Origin: Actinomadura rifamycini DSM 43936
GTDB lineage: Bacteria; Actinomycetota; Actinomycetes; Streptosporangiales; Streptosporangiaceae
Assembly: GCF_000425065.1 (NCBI RefSeq)
Contig: NZ_AULB01000010.1
Span: 276,881 to 340,880, forward strand
Length of the DNA stretch: 64,000 nt
Direction: 5' to 3'
Shown here piece after piece: positions 15,669 to 23,227 of the stretch (its first letter is position 1; the number at the start of each line of letters is the position of its first letter). The notes below the pieces were generated by a model. That model was not told the DNA's origin and made no database searches. It was given only the letters and a program-made list of their open reading frames with translations. Made by a program: the position numbers and the translations under genes.

Positions 15669-17155
15669 CGGCGCGCCCACCAGTCGCGGAAGCTCTGCGC
15701 GGGCGGCGCCGGCACGTCGCGGGCCTCGGTCCACTTGCCGAGCAGCCCGGGCAGCCGCCGGATGCGGCCGCCGCGCGACAGCAGCCGCGCCCACCGGGTG
15801 CCGCGGCGGACCGCGAGGCGGTGGCGGCGGGGGTCCGCCATCGTCCAGGCCAGGCCCCGCATCAGCACCAGCTCCGGCGTGGGGACGGGACGGGCGCGGC
15901 GCGACTCCACGACCGCGCCGCGCAGGTGCACCAGGACCTCCGGGATGTCGATCTTCACGGGGCACACGTCGGTGCAGGCGCCGCAGAGCGTGGACGCGAA
16001 GGGCAGCGACGCGTTCGCGGCGCTCTCGACGCCGCGCAGCTGCGGGGTGAGCATCGCGCCGACGGGCCCCGGGTACACCGGCCCGTACGGGCCGCCCCCG
16101 GTCCGCTCGTAGACGGGGCACACGTCCAGGCACGCCGCGCAGCGGATGCAGCGCAGCGCCGCCCGGCCGACCTCGTCGGCGAGCGCGCCGGTGCGCCCGT
16201 TGTCGAGCAGGACGAGGTGGAACGCGCGGGGCCCGTCGCCCGGGTGCACGCCCGTCCACGCCGACACGTACGGGGTCATGCGGTCGCCCGCCGAGGCGCG
16301 CGGCAGGAGCTGCAGCAGCACCTCGAGGTCGGTCCAGGACGGGACGACCTTGTCGATGCCCGCGACGGTGATCAGCGTGTCGGGGAGGGTGACGCACATC
16401 CGCCCCTCGCCGCCCGACTCGACGAGCACGGCCGTCCCGGTGTCGGCGGCGAGGAACGCCGCGCCGGTGACGGCGGCGCGGGCGCCGGCGAACCGGTCGC
16501 GCAGGTGCGTGCGGGCGGCGCCGGCGAGGGCCGCCGGGTCGTCGGACAGCTCCGGCGGGACGCCCGGCAGCGCCCGCAGGAACAGCTCCCGCACCTGCGC
16601 GCGGTCGCGGTGCAGCGCCGGGGAGGCCAGGTGCGCCGGAGCCTCCTCCCCCAGCCGGACGATCAGGTCGCCGAGGCCGGTCGCGCGGACGGTGACGCCC
16701 GCGCGGGCGAGCGCGTCGGGCAGGCCCGCCTCCCGGACGGTCGCCGACGGGGCCTGCAGGACCTCGCGGGCGCCCGTCTCCCGCACCAGCCCGGTGACGA
16801 TCCGGCGGGCCTCGGCGGCGTCCACGGCCCAGTGGACCGTGCCACCCGCCTCGGTGACGGCGCGTTCGAGGCGTTCCAGGTGCGTGTCGAGGTCGAGGAG
16901 CGCCGCGTCCCGCAGGGCGCGGCCGGCGTCGCGCAGGGCCTCCCAGTCGGCGGGCTCGGCGGCGGCCGCGGCGGCGCGGGCGCGGCCGGCGGCGACCGCC
17001 GCGCCCAGGTTGCGCCGCAGCCGGGTGTCGGCGAGCGCGGGCCGCGCCGCGTCGGCGAACCGCGACGCCCGCGCCCCGGCCGCGGGAGCGGCGGGCGCGC
17101 CGTGCGCGATCGCCGACGCCAGGGCGTCCGGCGGCTCGGTGCCGGGGGCCGTCAC
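15665..17155 (-). CDS. lutB: lactate utilization protein B, iron-sulfur cluster-binding
   Basis: LutB is the large subunit of the LutABC lactate oxidation complex. The 496-residue protein has an N-terminal LUD domain and two ferredoxin-type [4Fe-4S] motifs, CIRCAACLDVCPVY and CGACTDVCPVKI. A C-terminal DUF3390-like segment follows (RRHRLAVRRGTRW..GGRIRRLPGLLGKWTEARDVPAP). GTG at 17155 overlaps the lutA stop by four bases, and its own stop overlaps lutC by four. Length and order match the family. Confidence 0.92.
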   Translation of the reverse strand: MTAPGTEPPDALASAIAHGAPAAPAAGARASRFADAARPALADTRLRRNLGAAVAAGRARAAAAAAEPADWEALRDAGRALRDAALLDLDTHLERLERAVTEAGGTVHWAVDAAEARRIVTGLVRETGAREVLQAPSATVREAGLPDALARAGVTVRATGLGDLIVRLGEEAPAHLASPALHRDRAQVRELFLRALPGVPPELSDDPAALAGAARTHLRDRFAGARAAVTGAAFLAADTGTAVLVESGGEGRMCVTLPDTLITVAGIDKVVPSWTDLEVLLQLLPRASAGDRMTPYVSAWTGVHPGDGPRAFHLVLLDNGRTGALADEVGRAALRCIRCAACLDVCPVYERTGGGPYGPVYPGPVGAMLTPQLRGVESAANASLPFASTLCGACTDVCPVKIDIPEVLVHLRGAVVESRRARPVPTPELVLMRGLAWTMADPRRHRLAVRRGTRWARLLSRGGRIRRLPGLLGKWTEARDVPAPPAQSFRDWWARR

Positions 17156-17880
17156 GCGGGCCCCGTCCCGGCGAGGATCTCGGCCAGGTGGGCGACGCGG
17201 ACGCCGCCGCGCAGCCGCGACAGCGCCCCGCCGATGTGCGCGAGGCAGGAGTTGTCGACGGCGCACACGACGTCGGCGCCGGTGTCGCGGATGTGCCGGA
17301 TCTTGTCGGCGACCATCGCGACGGACACGTCGGCGTTCTTCATCGCGAACGCGCCCCCGAACCCGCAGCACTCGTCGGCGGCGGGCAGGTCGACCAGTTC
17401 CAGGCCGCGCACGGCGCGCAGCAGCCGCTCCGGGCGGTCGGCGACGCCGAGGGCCCGCGCGGACTGGCACGTCGGGTGGTAGGTGACCCGGTGCGGATAG
17501 TAGGCGCCGACGTCGGTGACGTCCAGGACGTCCACCAGGAACTCGGTGAGCTCGTACACGGCGAGGGCTTCCGCGGCGTCCGCCAGGCCCGGGTCGCGGA
17601 CGGTCCGCGCGATCCGGGGGTAGGCGTCCCGGACGGCGGCCGCGCACGAGGCCGACGGCGCGACGACCGCGTCCGCGCCGGCGAAGACCCGGGTGAAGGC
17701 GCGGGCGAGGCCGGCGGCCTCCCGCCGGTACCCGGTCGTCCAGTGGAACTGCCCGCAGCAGGTCTGCCCCGGCGGGTGGACGACCTCGTGCCCGAGCCGC
17801 TCGAGCAGCACCGTCGCGGCCTTCCCCGTGCCGGGGAACCACGCGTCGTCGTAGCACGCGACGAACAGCGCGACGCGCAT
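17152..17880 (-). CDS. lutA: lactate utilization protein A ((Fe-S)-binding, CCG domains)
   Basis: LutA carries two cysteine-rich CCG domains found in heterodisulfide-reductase-like oxidoreductases: TCCGQFHWTTGYRREA in the first half and ECCGFGGAFAMKNADVS in the second. With LutB and LutC it oxidises lactate. The 242-residue protein begins at the ATG at 17880, just downstream of AAGGAGGGGGGAGG, one of the strongest ribosome-binding sites in the window. It is the first gene of the operon, with a 353-bp region upstream. No LutR-type GntR regulator is adjacent. Confidence 0.92.
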   Translation of the reverse strand: MRVALFVACYDDAWFPGTGKAATVLLERLGHEVVHPPGQTCCGQFHWTTGYRREAAGLARAFTRVFAGADAVVAPSASCAAAVRDAYPRIARTVRDPGLADAAEALAVYELTEFLVDVLDVTDVGAYYPHRVTYHPTCQSARALGVADRPERLLRAVRGLELVDLPAADECCGFGGAFAMKNADVSVAMVADKIRHIRDTGADVVCAVDNSCLAHIGGALSRLRGGVRVAHLAEILAGTGPA

Positions 17881-18233
17881 ACCCGGCCTCCCCCCTCCTT
17901 CGGCCCGCTCCCCGGGGGACATCGTAGGGCGCGCGGAGGCCGCCTCCGGCTGAAACGTTCGCATCCGGTGGCCGGAACCGGGCGGGCCGGTGACGGGCGA
18001 CGGACCTTTTGAAACGTTTGCCGATCTTCGGCGTGTCGTTCTTCATCCGTTATCGAGCGCGGGGGACGCTATGCACGGCACCTCAGGGTGAGGCGGGTCA
18101 CAAAATGCCCCTGCCCCGGTACCAGAGGACAATCGTCCCAACGGGCTATAGGCGGCAAGGGCGAACCGTTCCACACTGGGGTGCGTCAATTAAGGAAAGT
18201 CCACCGACCAGTAGTTGAGACCGGAGGCACGCC
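17881..18233. other. 353-bp divergent intergenic region between lutABC and the DUF5999 gene
   Basis: I see no gene here. Two related 12-mers, TGAAACGTTCGC (17951-17962) and TGAAACGTTTGC (18010-18021), lie 59 bases apart on the lut side. The second contains the perfect palindrome AAACGTTT. They could bind a lut regulator. On the DUF5999 side are short AT-richer stretches (about 18130-18200) that probably include its promoter, and GGAGG at about 18226 is its ribosome-binding site. Confidence 0.45.
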
Positions 18234-18437
18234 ATGTGCCCGCACCAGCCGCCCTGTCCCTCGCACGACGCGCCCGACCGCGACGCCGCCCGCACGCTGG
18301 CCGCCCACCCCGAGCAGGGGTGGAGCCTGCTGTGCAACGGCGTCGTGCTCTTCGAGGACACCGGTGAGCTGCTGCCCGACGGGGGAGTCATCGCACCGCA
18401 CCGGCCGACGGACCTGCAGGCATCGCCCGCGGCCTAG
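18234..18437 (+). CDS. DUF5999 family small protein
   Basis: The 67-residue protein matches the DUF5999 family of actinobacteria, whose function is unknown. It opens with MCPHQPPCPS, where two Cys and one His could bind a metal. The strongly conserved body is HPEQGWSLLCNGVVLFEDTGELLPDG and VIAPHRP. The ATG at 18234 follows CCGGAGGCACGCC. The high conservation of such a short, monocistronic protein suggests a regulatory or stress role, but nothing here proves it. A 12-bp hairpin terminator lies about 80 bases downstream. Confidence 0.85.
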   Translation: MCPHQPPCPSHDAPDRDAARTLAAHPEQGWSLLCNGVVLFEDTGELLPDGGVIAPHRPTDLQASPAA

Positions 18438-18515
18438 GCCGTCCGAGGGCCGGTCGCCACGGGGGGACCGGCCGCACCGATGATCGCTCCGCGGGGGCCC
18501 GCGCCACCGCACCGG

Positions 18516-18544
18516 CCTCTGGGCCCGCCCTCCGGGCCCAGAGG
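18516..18544. terminator. bidirectional terminator after DUF5999
   Basis: A perfect 12-bp stem (18516-18527 with 18533-18544) with a five-base loop lies between two convergent genes. Confidence 0.8.
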
Positions 18545-18577
18545 GAACCCTCGCATCCGCCCGAACACCGATTCCGT

Positions 18578-19192
18578 TCACGGGGAGACGGCGGCCCGCG
18601 ACGCCGCCCAGCGCCGCAGCCACGGGACCGCCGCCGCCGCGACCGCGGCGGGGTCCTTCTTCAGCTCGTGCCGCTCCCCCGGCAGCACCACCACCCGCGC
18701 CGCGTCGGCCGGGTCCGGGACGCCGAACGGGTCCCGGTCGCCGTTCACCACGAGCACCTCCGCGCCCGCCGACCGCAGCTCGTCCGCCCGCGACCGTTCC
18801 GGCCTGCGCGGCGGGCGCAGCGGGAACGCGAGCGCCAGCACCCCGGCCGCCCCGGCCGCCCGCGCCGTCCGGCACGCCACCCGGGCGCCGTTGCTGCGGC
18901 CGCCCTGCACCAGCGGGACGTCCCCGAACCGCTCCCGCAGCGCCGCGACGATCTCCAGCCACGCCTCGTCCTGCTTCACCGCCGACCCTGGCGCCCGGCG
19001 GCCCGCGAGCCGGAACGGCTGCGTCACCCGCGCCACCGCGCCGCCGAGCCCCAGCGCCGCGTCCCGCACCGCCAGCAGGTCCGGGGCGTCCACTCCCCCG
19101 TTCGACCCGTGCGTCAGGACCAGCAGGAACGCGGGGCCCGCGGGCTCGTCGAGCGCGGCCTCCGCGGGACCGTGCGCGGTCGTGATCTGCAT
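18578..19192 (-). CDS. alpha/beta hydrolase of the KANL3/Tex30-like family
   Basis: The 204-residue cytoplasmic protein has the alpha/beta-hydrolase order. An early strand with LLVLTHGSNGGVDAPDL is followed by the nucleophile elbow GGRSNGARVA (Ser in place of the usual GXSXG context, typical of this branch). Next is LALAFPLRPPRRPERSRADEL, then VLVVNGDRDPFGVP carrying the acid, and the catalytic His in LPGERHELKKDP. The substrate is unknown. The ATG is at 19192. It diverges from the flavin-type oxidoreductase gene at 19243 across only 50 bp, so the two promoters overlap. Confidence 0.8.
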   Translation of the reverse strand: MQITTAHGPAEAALDEPAGPAFLLVLTHGSNGGVDAPDLLAVRDAALGLGGAVARVTQPFRLAGRRAPGSAVKQDEAWLEIVAALRERFGDVPLVQGGRSNGARVACRTARAAGAAGVLALAFPLRPPRRPERSRADELRSAGAEVLVVNGDRDPFGVPDPADAARVVVLPGERHELKKDPAAVAAAAVPWLRRWAASRAAVSP

Positions 19193-19242
19193 GCCGCCAC
19201 CGTAGCGACCGTCCCGATGATCTTGTGAGGCAGACTGGGCGC

Positions 19243-19668
19243 ATGGAGAAGATGACCGACGACGAGTGGCGCGCGTTCGTCACCGCGGGCACCCGCACGG
19301 GCAAGTGCGCCGTCACCCGCAAGGACGGCGCCCCGCACGTGACGCCGATCTGGTTCGTGCTCGACGGCGACGACCTGCTGTTCAACACCGGCGCGTCCAC
19401 CGTCAAGGGGCGCGCGCTGGCCCGCGACCCGCGCCTGTCGGTGTGCGTCGACGACCAGGAGCCGCCGTACTCGTTCGTGCTGCTGCGGGCGGTGGCGACG
19501 CTCGTCGAGGATCTGGACGAGATGCGCCGCTGGGCCACCGCGATCGGCGCCCGCTACATGGGCGCGGACCGGGCCGAGGAGTTCGGCGCCCGCAACGCCG
19601 TCCCCGGCGAGTACCTCGTGCGCGCCCGGATCACCGGCGTCGTCGCCGAACGCGACGTCGCCCACTAG
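19243..19668 (+). CDS. PPOX-class F420/FMN-dependent oxidoreductase
   Basis: The 141-residue split-barrel protein belongs to the pyridoxamine-5'-phosphate-oxidase-like family whose actinobacterial members usually bind F420. The family core is GKCAVTRKDGAPHVTPIWFVLDGDDLLFNTGASTVKGRALARDPRLSVCVDD, followed by RAVATLVED and EYLVRARITGVV. An in-frame GTG at 19225 is possible. The ATG at 19243 is preferred because homology begins there and CAGACT lies eight bases upstream as a weak leaderless -10. Substrate and exact cofactor are not determinable from sequence. Confidence 0.82.
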   Translation: MEKMTDDEWRAFVTAGTRTGKCAVTRKDGAPHVTPIWFVLDGDDLLFNTGASTVKGRALARDPRLSVCVDDQEPPYSFVLLRAVATLVEDLDEMRRWATAIGARYMGADRAEEFGARNAVPGEYLVRARITGVVAERDVAH

Positions 19669-19762
19669 ACCCGCCGGGCCGCCGCCGGCGCGCGGGCCCG
19701 CGGGGCGTTCGTCCGGGACGTCCGGTTCCCGGTGGAGAGCGGTGGGGGCGCGGACGCGGCGG

Positions 19763-20332
19763 TCACTCGGCGGCCGCGGTGCGCGGGCGCAGCGCGTCGA
19801 CGACCAGGCCCCGGGTGCGGAGCCGGAGTCCGTCGGGCCAGGCGCCGGTGAGGGCGCCCTGCGCGGTGGCCGTCACCAGGGCCATCACCTCGGGCGGCCG
19901 GACGTCCGCGCGGACGGCGCCCGCGCGCTGGGCGGCGTCCAGGAGGGCGCCGAACGCGTCCCCGAGGGACGCGATCTGCTCGCCGGGATCGACGGGGACG
20001 CCCTCGGCGGCGAGCAGGCCCAGGACGTCGCCGGTCTCGGACGCCGAGTCGACCAGGTACGCGATGTAGTCGAACAGGGCGGTGGCGGGGTCGCCCTCGG
20101 CCAGGAGCGCGTCGGCGCGGGCGACCAGCCGGGCGCGGACCTCCTTCATGATCGCGGCGAGCAGGTCGCGCTTGGTCGGGAAGTGGCGGAACACCGTGCC
20201 GACGGCGACGCCGGCGCGGGCGGCGACCTCCTCGGTGGAGGCCGCGGCGCCGTGCTCGGCGAACACCGCCTCGGCGGCGGCGAGGATGCGGGCTCGGTTG
20301 CGCCGGGCGTCGGCGCGCAGGGGCTTGTCCAT
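19763..20332 (-). CDS. TetR family regulator
   Basis: The 189-residue regulator has a TetR_N helix-turn-helix at about residues 9-55 (RNRARILAAAEAVFAEHGAAASTEEVAARAGVAVGTVFRHFPTKRDLLAAI) and a variable ligand domain. The ATG at 20332 is preferred over 20392, because the earlier start would place the two operators inside the coding sequence. It is divergent from a SnoaL-like gene across 82 bp that contain two matching palindromes, so it very likely represses both itself and that gene. The ligand is unknown. Confidence 0.85.
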   Translation of the reverse strand: MDKPLRADARRNRARILAAAEAVFAEHGAAASTEEVAARAGVAVGTVFRHFPTKRDLLAAIMKEVRARLVARADALLAEGDPATALFDYIAYLVDSASETGDVLGLLAAEGVPVDPGEQIASLGDAFGALLDAAQRAGAVRADVRPPEVMALVTATAQGALTGAWPDGLRLRTRGLVVDALRPRTAAAE

Positions 20333-20352
20333 GTGCGTGCGGTCCCGTTGAC

Positions 20353-20400
20353 AAGATGAGTGGCGACTCATATTTTCCAAGATGAGTAGCAACTCATCTT
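20353..20400. promoter_or_regulatory. twin TetR operators between tetR and the SnoaL-like gene
   Basis: Two palindromes with ATGAGT/ACTCAT arms and four-base spacers lie with centres 26 bp apart: 20356-20371, and 20379-20400 where the arms extend to a perfect nine bases (AAGATGAGT with ACTCATCTT). They fill most of the gap between the divergent genes. Confidence 0.8.
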
Positions 20401-20414
20401 AATGGAGGCGGCCC

Positions 20415-20810
20415 ATGACGCCGAGGGATCTGTTCGCGCGGTTCCAGGACAACGTGCTCGCCGGGCGGCCGGGCCTGGACGAGGGCATGCTCGGGGACGG
20501 CATCGTGGTCGAGACGCCGTTCTCGCCCGAGGGTCACCGCCGGTTCGAGGGGCGGGACGCGGTGGCGGCCATGCTCGAGGCGGGCCGCGGCCTCCCCGTG
20601 GAGTTCGAGGCGTTCCGGCGGGTGGTCGTGCACGAGACCGCCGATCCGGACGTGATCGTCGCCGAGTACGAGCTGGTCGCGCGGATCCCCGCGACGGGAC
20701 GGCGGGCGGCGGGCGCGTTCGTCCTCGTCCTGCGGGCGCGGGACGGGCGGGTCGCGCACTGGCGCGAGTACCAGGACGTCGGGGCGATGGCCCGGGCCTT
20801 CGCCGCCTAG
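20415..20810 (+). CDS. SnoaL/NTF2-like domain protein
   Basis: The 131-residue protein has the cone-shaped NTF2/SnoaL fold signature: an N-terminal helix (DLFARFQDNVLAGRPGLDEGMLGDGIVVETPF), FEGRDAVAAML, VVVHETADPDVIVAEYEL and the terminal VAHWREYQDVGAMARAF. Such proteins act as small-molecule isomerases, hydrolases or binding proteins, and the substrate is not clear. GGAGG lies nine bases before the ATG. It is controlled by the twin operators shared with the divergent TetR gene, so its substrate may be the TetR ligand or a relative. Confidence 0.8.
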   Translation: MTPRDLFARFQDNVLAGRPGLDEGMLGDGIVVETPFSPEGHRRFEGRDAVAAMLEAGRGLPVEFEAFRRVVVHETADPDVIVAEYELVARIPATGRRAAGAFVLVLRARDGRVAHWREYQDVGAMARAFAA

Positions 20811-20836
20811 GGCGCCCGGGCCCCCGCCGCCCGGGG

Positions 20837-21631
20837 TCACTCGTCGTCGAGGGCGTACTCGAGGTAGCGGTCGGCGGAGCGGCGCACGGCGTTCTTGCCG
20901 TCGGCGTAGACGATCTTGCGCCACCAGGCCCCGTAGACGCGGTCGAAGTCGTAGGGCTCGAGGAGGCGCAGCGCGCGCCGGACGGTCCGGGGGCGCTCGG
21001 GGATGAAGTTCGGGTAGCTGTACATGAAGCTCACCCAGTCGCGGTCGTTGACGACCTGCAGGATGTCGCCGGAGAACAGCGCGCGGGCGTCGCGCCAGTG
21101 CAGGACCTGGCCGCCGTCGAAGTGCACGCCCGCGTTGATCAGGGTGACGCCTTCGGCGATCTCGCACGTGTCGCCCGTCCAGAAGACGACGGCGTCGTCG
21201 GGGCGGGCGACCCAGCGGCGGTCGGCCTCGTGGATGTACACGGGGGCGCCGAACGCGTGCGCCCACTCGACCATCGTGCCGTAGTAGTGCGGGTGGCTGA
21301 TCGCGATCGCGTCGACGCCGCCGAGGTCGTTCACCTCGCGGATCACGTCGTTGTCGATGTACGTGACCATGTCCCAGAGCACGTTCCCGGCGGGCGTGCG
21401 CAGCAGCAGCGCCCGCTGGCCGATCGCGATGGACGGCTCGGTGCCGATGCCGACGACGTCCAGGCCCTCGTCCTCGATCCGCGCGCGGTGCCCGGCCGCC
21501 CCCAGCTCCTCCAGGCTCGTCCAGCGCTGCCCCTCCCAGCCGACGTACTGCCGCTCGTCCTCGCAGATCGGGCAGTCGGGGCGGGGAGCGCCGTACTGGA
21601 CGCCGCAGGTGACGCAGATCGGGAATTCCAT
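20837..21631 (-). CDS. MBL-fold metallohydrolase-like protein with N-terminal zinc ribbon and altered metal motif
   Basis: The 264-residue protein opens with a rubredoxin-like zinc knuckle (CVTCGVQYGAPRPDCPICEDE), followed by a metallo-beta-lactamase domain. The canonical HxHxDH is replaced by SHPHYYG (about residue 110), so the second metal site is probably lost. Later residues remain: NAGVHFDGGQVLHW and FSGDILQ. The terminal KIVYADGKNAVRRSADRYLEYAL is characteristic of this uncharacterised branch. The start at 21631 matches MEFPICVTCG; ATG at 21640 is also possible. Hydrolase activity should not be assumed. Confidence 0.8.
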   Translation of the reverse strand: MEFPICVTCGVQYGAPRPDCPICEDERQYVGWEGQRWTSLEELGAAGHRARIEDEGLDVVGIGTEPSIAIGQRALLLRTPAGNVLWDMVTYIDNDVIREVNDLGGVDAIAISHPHYYGTMVEWAHAFGAPVYIHEADRRWVARPDDAVVFWTGDTCEIAEGVTLINAGVHFDGGQVLHWRDARALFSGDILQVVNDRDWVSFMYSYPNFIPERPRTVRRALRLLEPYDFDRVYGAWWRKIVYADGKNAVRRSADRYLEYALDDE

Positions 21632-21700
21632 GATCGGCATTGTGAACGGGAGGCGGCCGGGGGTGCAACGCGGCGTGCGGGTGGGCCAGGATGGACGGTC

Positions 21701-22453
21701 GTGAGCACCTCGGAATTCGCCTTCGACGCCATCGACGCCCTCGACGCGGGCGCGGCGCGCCTCGTCGCCACCCTGTCCGCGCTGGACGAGGCCGGCCTGC
21801 GCGCCCCCTCGGCGCTGCCGGGATGGAGCCGCGCGCACGTCGCCACGCACATCGCCCGCAACGCCGACTCGCTCTGCAACCTGCTGGAATGGGCGCGCAC
21901 CGGCACGGAGATCCCGCAGTACCCCAGCGTGGAGCAGCGCAACGCCGACATCGAAGCCGGCGTCAGGCGGGGGCGCGACGAGATCGTCGAGGACGTGCGC
22001 GCCAGTGCCGCCCGGTTCACCGGGCTGGCCCGCGCGCTCCCGGTGGACGCCCGGGACGCGCGGGTGCGGGCGATGGCGGGGTTCGAGCACCCGGCCTGGT
22101 ACCTGATCCTGCGGCGCTGGCACGAGGTCGAGGCCCACCACGTCGACCTCGCCGCCGGGTACGGGCCCGCCGACTGGCCCGACCGGTACGTCGGGTGGGC
22201 GCTGCGCAGCACGCTGGCCGACATGGCGGTGCTGCCCGCCGAGCGGCTCCCCGGCCTGGCCGGGCACCGGATCGTCGTGACGGACCTCGGCGAGGAGGCG
22301 GTGCTCGGCGAGGCGACCGGCGCCGAGGCGTCCGGGACGGCCCGCGCGCTGCTCGGCTGGCTGAGCGGGCGGTCGGACGGCGCGGGCGTGGCGGCCCGCG
22401 GGGCGCTCCCGGAGCCGCCGCCGTGGCCGCACGCCCCCGCCGGGTTCCGCTAG
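21701..22453 (+). CDS. maleylpyruvate isomerase family (mycothiol-dependent) protein
   Basis: The 250-residue protein belongs to the mycothiol-dependent maleylpyruvate isomerase superfamily: LPGWSRAHVATHIARNADSLCNLLEWARTG, then ILRRWHEVEAHHVDLAAGYGPADWP. The family metal site is visible as the His of THIARN and the HEVEAHHVD motif. This matches the true maleylpyruvate isomerase branch better than the relative at 12695. Maleylpyruvate isomerisation in gentisate degradation is one candidate, but no other gentisate genes are nearby. GTG at 21701 follows a -10-like AGGAT sequence without a Shine-Dalgarno. Its stop overlaps the convergent Crp gene by four bases. Confidence 0.78.
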   Translation: MSTSEFAFDAIDALDAGAARLVATLSALDEAGLRAPSALPGWSRAHVATHIARNADSLCNLLEWARTGTEIPQYPSVEQRNADIEAGVRRGRDEIVEDVRASAARFTGLARALPVDARDARVRAMAGFEHPAWYLILRRWHEVEAHHVDLAAGYGPADWPDRYVGWALRSTLADMAVLPAERLPGLAGHRIVVTDLGEEAVLGEATGAEASGTARALLGWLSGRSDGAGVAARGALPEPPPWPHAPAGFR

Positions 22454-23145
22454 TCGCGGTCCGCCAGCCGGCGCAGCGCGTCGGCCGACCGGACGACGAT
22501 CACGTTGCGGGCGACGTCGAGGCCGCCGCGGACGGACTCCGCGGTGAGGATCTGCGCGACCTTGCGGCGGCCCATCCCGGCCCACCGCCCGAGGTCCTGC
22601 TGGGACACCGGGAGCCGTACCTCGACGCCCGCGGCGGCCCCGTCCCCGGGGCCGCCGTCCTCGGCGAGCGGGGAGCCGAACCGCGACGTCAGGCGCAGCA
22701 GCCGGCCGGCGAGGCGGCGCTCGGGGTCGTCGGGGAAGTGCGCGACGCGGAGCTCGTCGGCGTCGCGGAGCCGTTCGGCGAGGACGGCCGCGACCGCCCA
22801 GACCGTCCCGGGGTGGGCGTCCAGGACGCGGCGGAACCGGTCGGCGGTCAGCCTGGTCGCCTCCACCGCGGTGAGCGCCTCGGCGTTGGCGTGCCGGACG
22901 CCGCCGTCGACGGCCTCCAGCTCGCCGACGAGGTCGCCCGGCCCGAGCACGTCCAGGATCGCGACGTCGCCCGCGCGGTCCACCCACACCTTCACGGCGC
23001 CGCGGTGCAGGACGAAGACCTGGGACGTGTGGGTGTGCTCGCGCACGAGGAACGCCCCCGGCTTCATCATCACGGTCGTCCCCTCGCGCCGCAGCGCCTC
23101 CCGGGCGCGCTCGGGCAGCGCGTCCCAGAAGCGGGTGAGCTCCAT
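22450..23145 (-). CDS. Crp/Fnr family transcriptional regulator
   Basis: The 231-residue regulator has an N-terminal cyclic-nucleotide-binding-like barrel (about 10-125: MKPGAFLVREHTHTSQVFVLHRGAVKVWV, LGPGDLVGELEAVDGG). A C-terminal winged helix (about 170-225) contains LPVSQQDLGRWAGMGRRKVAQIL. The phosphate-cassette positions (GEL followed by RHANAEA) are partly kept, so a cyclic nucleotide ligand is plausible but not certain. It is closely related in layout to the first 250 residues of the Crp/NB-ARC/TPR protein encoded immediately upstream, 82 bp away with a hairpin between. The ATG at 23145 has GAGG upstream. Confidence 0.87.
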   Translation of the reverse strand: MELTRFWDALPERAREALRREGTTVMMKPGAFLVREHTHTSQVFVLHRGAVKVWVDRAGDVAILDVLGPGDLVGELEAVDGGVRHANAEALTAVEATRLTADRFRRVLDAHPGTVWAVAAVLAERLRDADELRVAHFPDDPERRLAGRLLRLTSRFGSPLAEDGGPGDGAAAGVEVRLPVSQQDLGRWAGMGRRKVAQILTAESVRGGLDVARNVIVVRSADALRRLADRD

Positions 23146-23157
23146 GTCGCCTCCTCG

Positions 23158-23184
23158 CGGGACCCGGCGGGGTCACGGGTCCCG
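23158..23184 (-). terminator. hairpin between the Crp/NB-ARC/TPR gene and the Crp gene
   Basis: CGGGACCCG and CGGGTCCCG form a perfect 9-bp stem with a nine-base loop in the 82-bp gap. It may terminate or attenuate read-through from the large gene into crp, or lie in the crp leader. Confidence 0.5.
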
Positions 23185-23227
23185 GACCCAGTCAACGCCG
23201 CGATGCGGCACGAGTCAGCGTCTTCCG

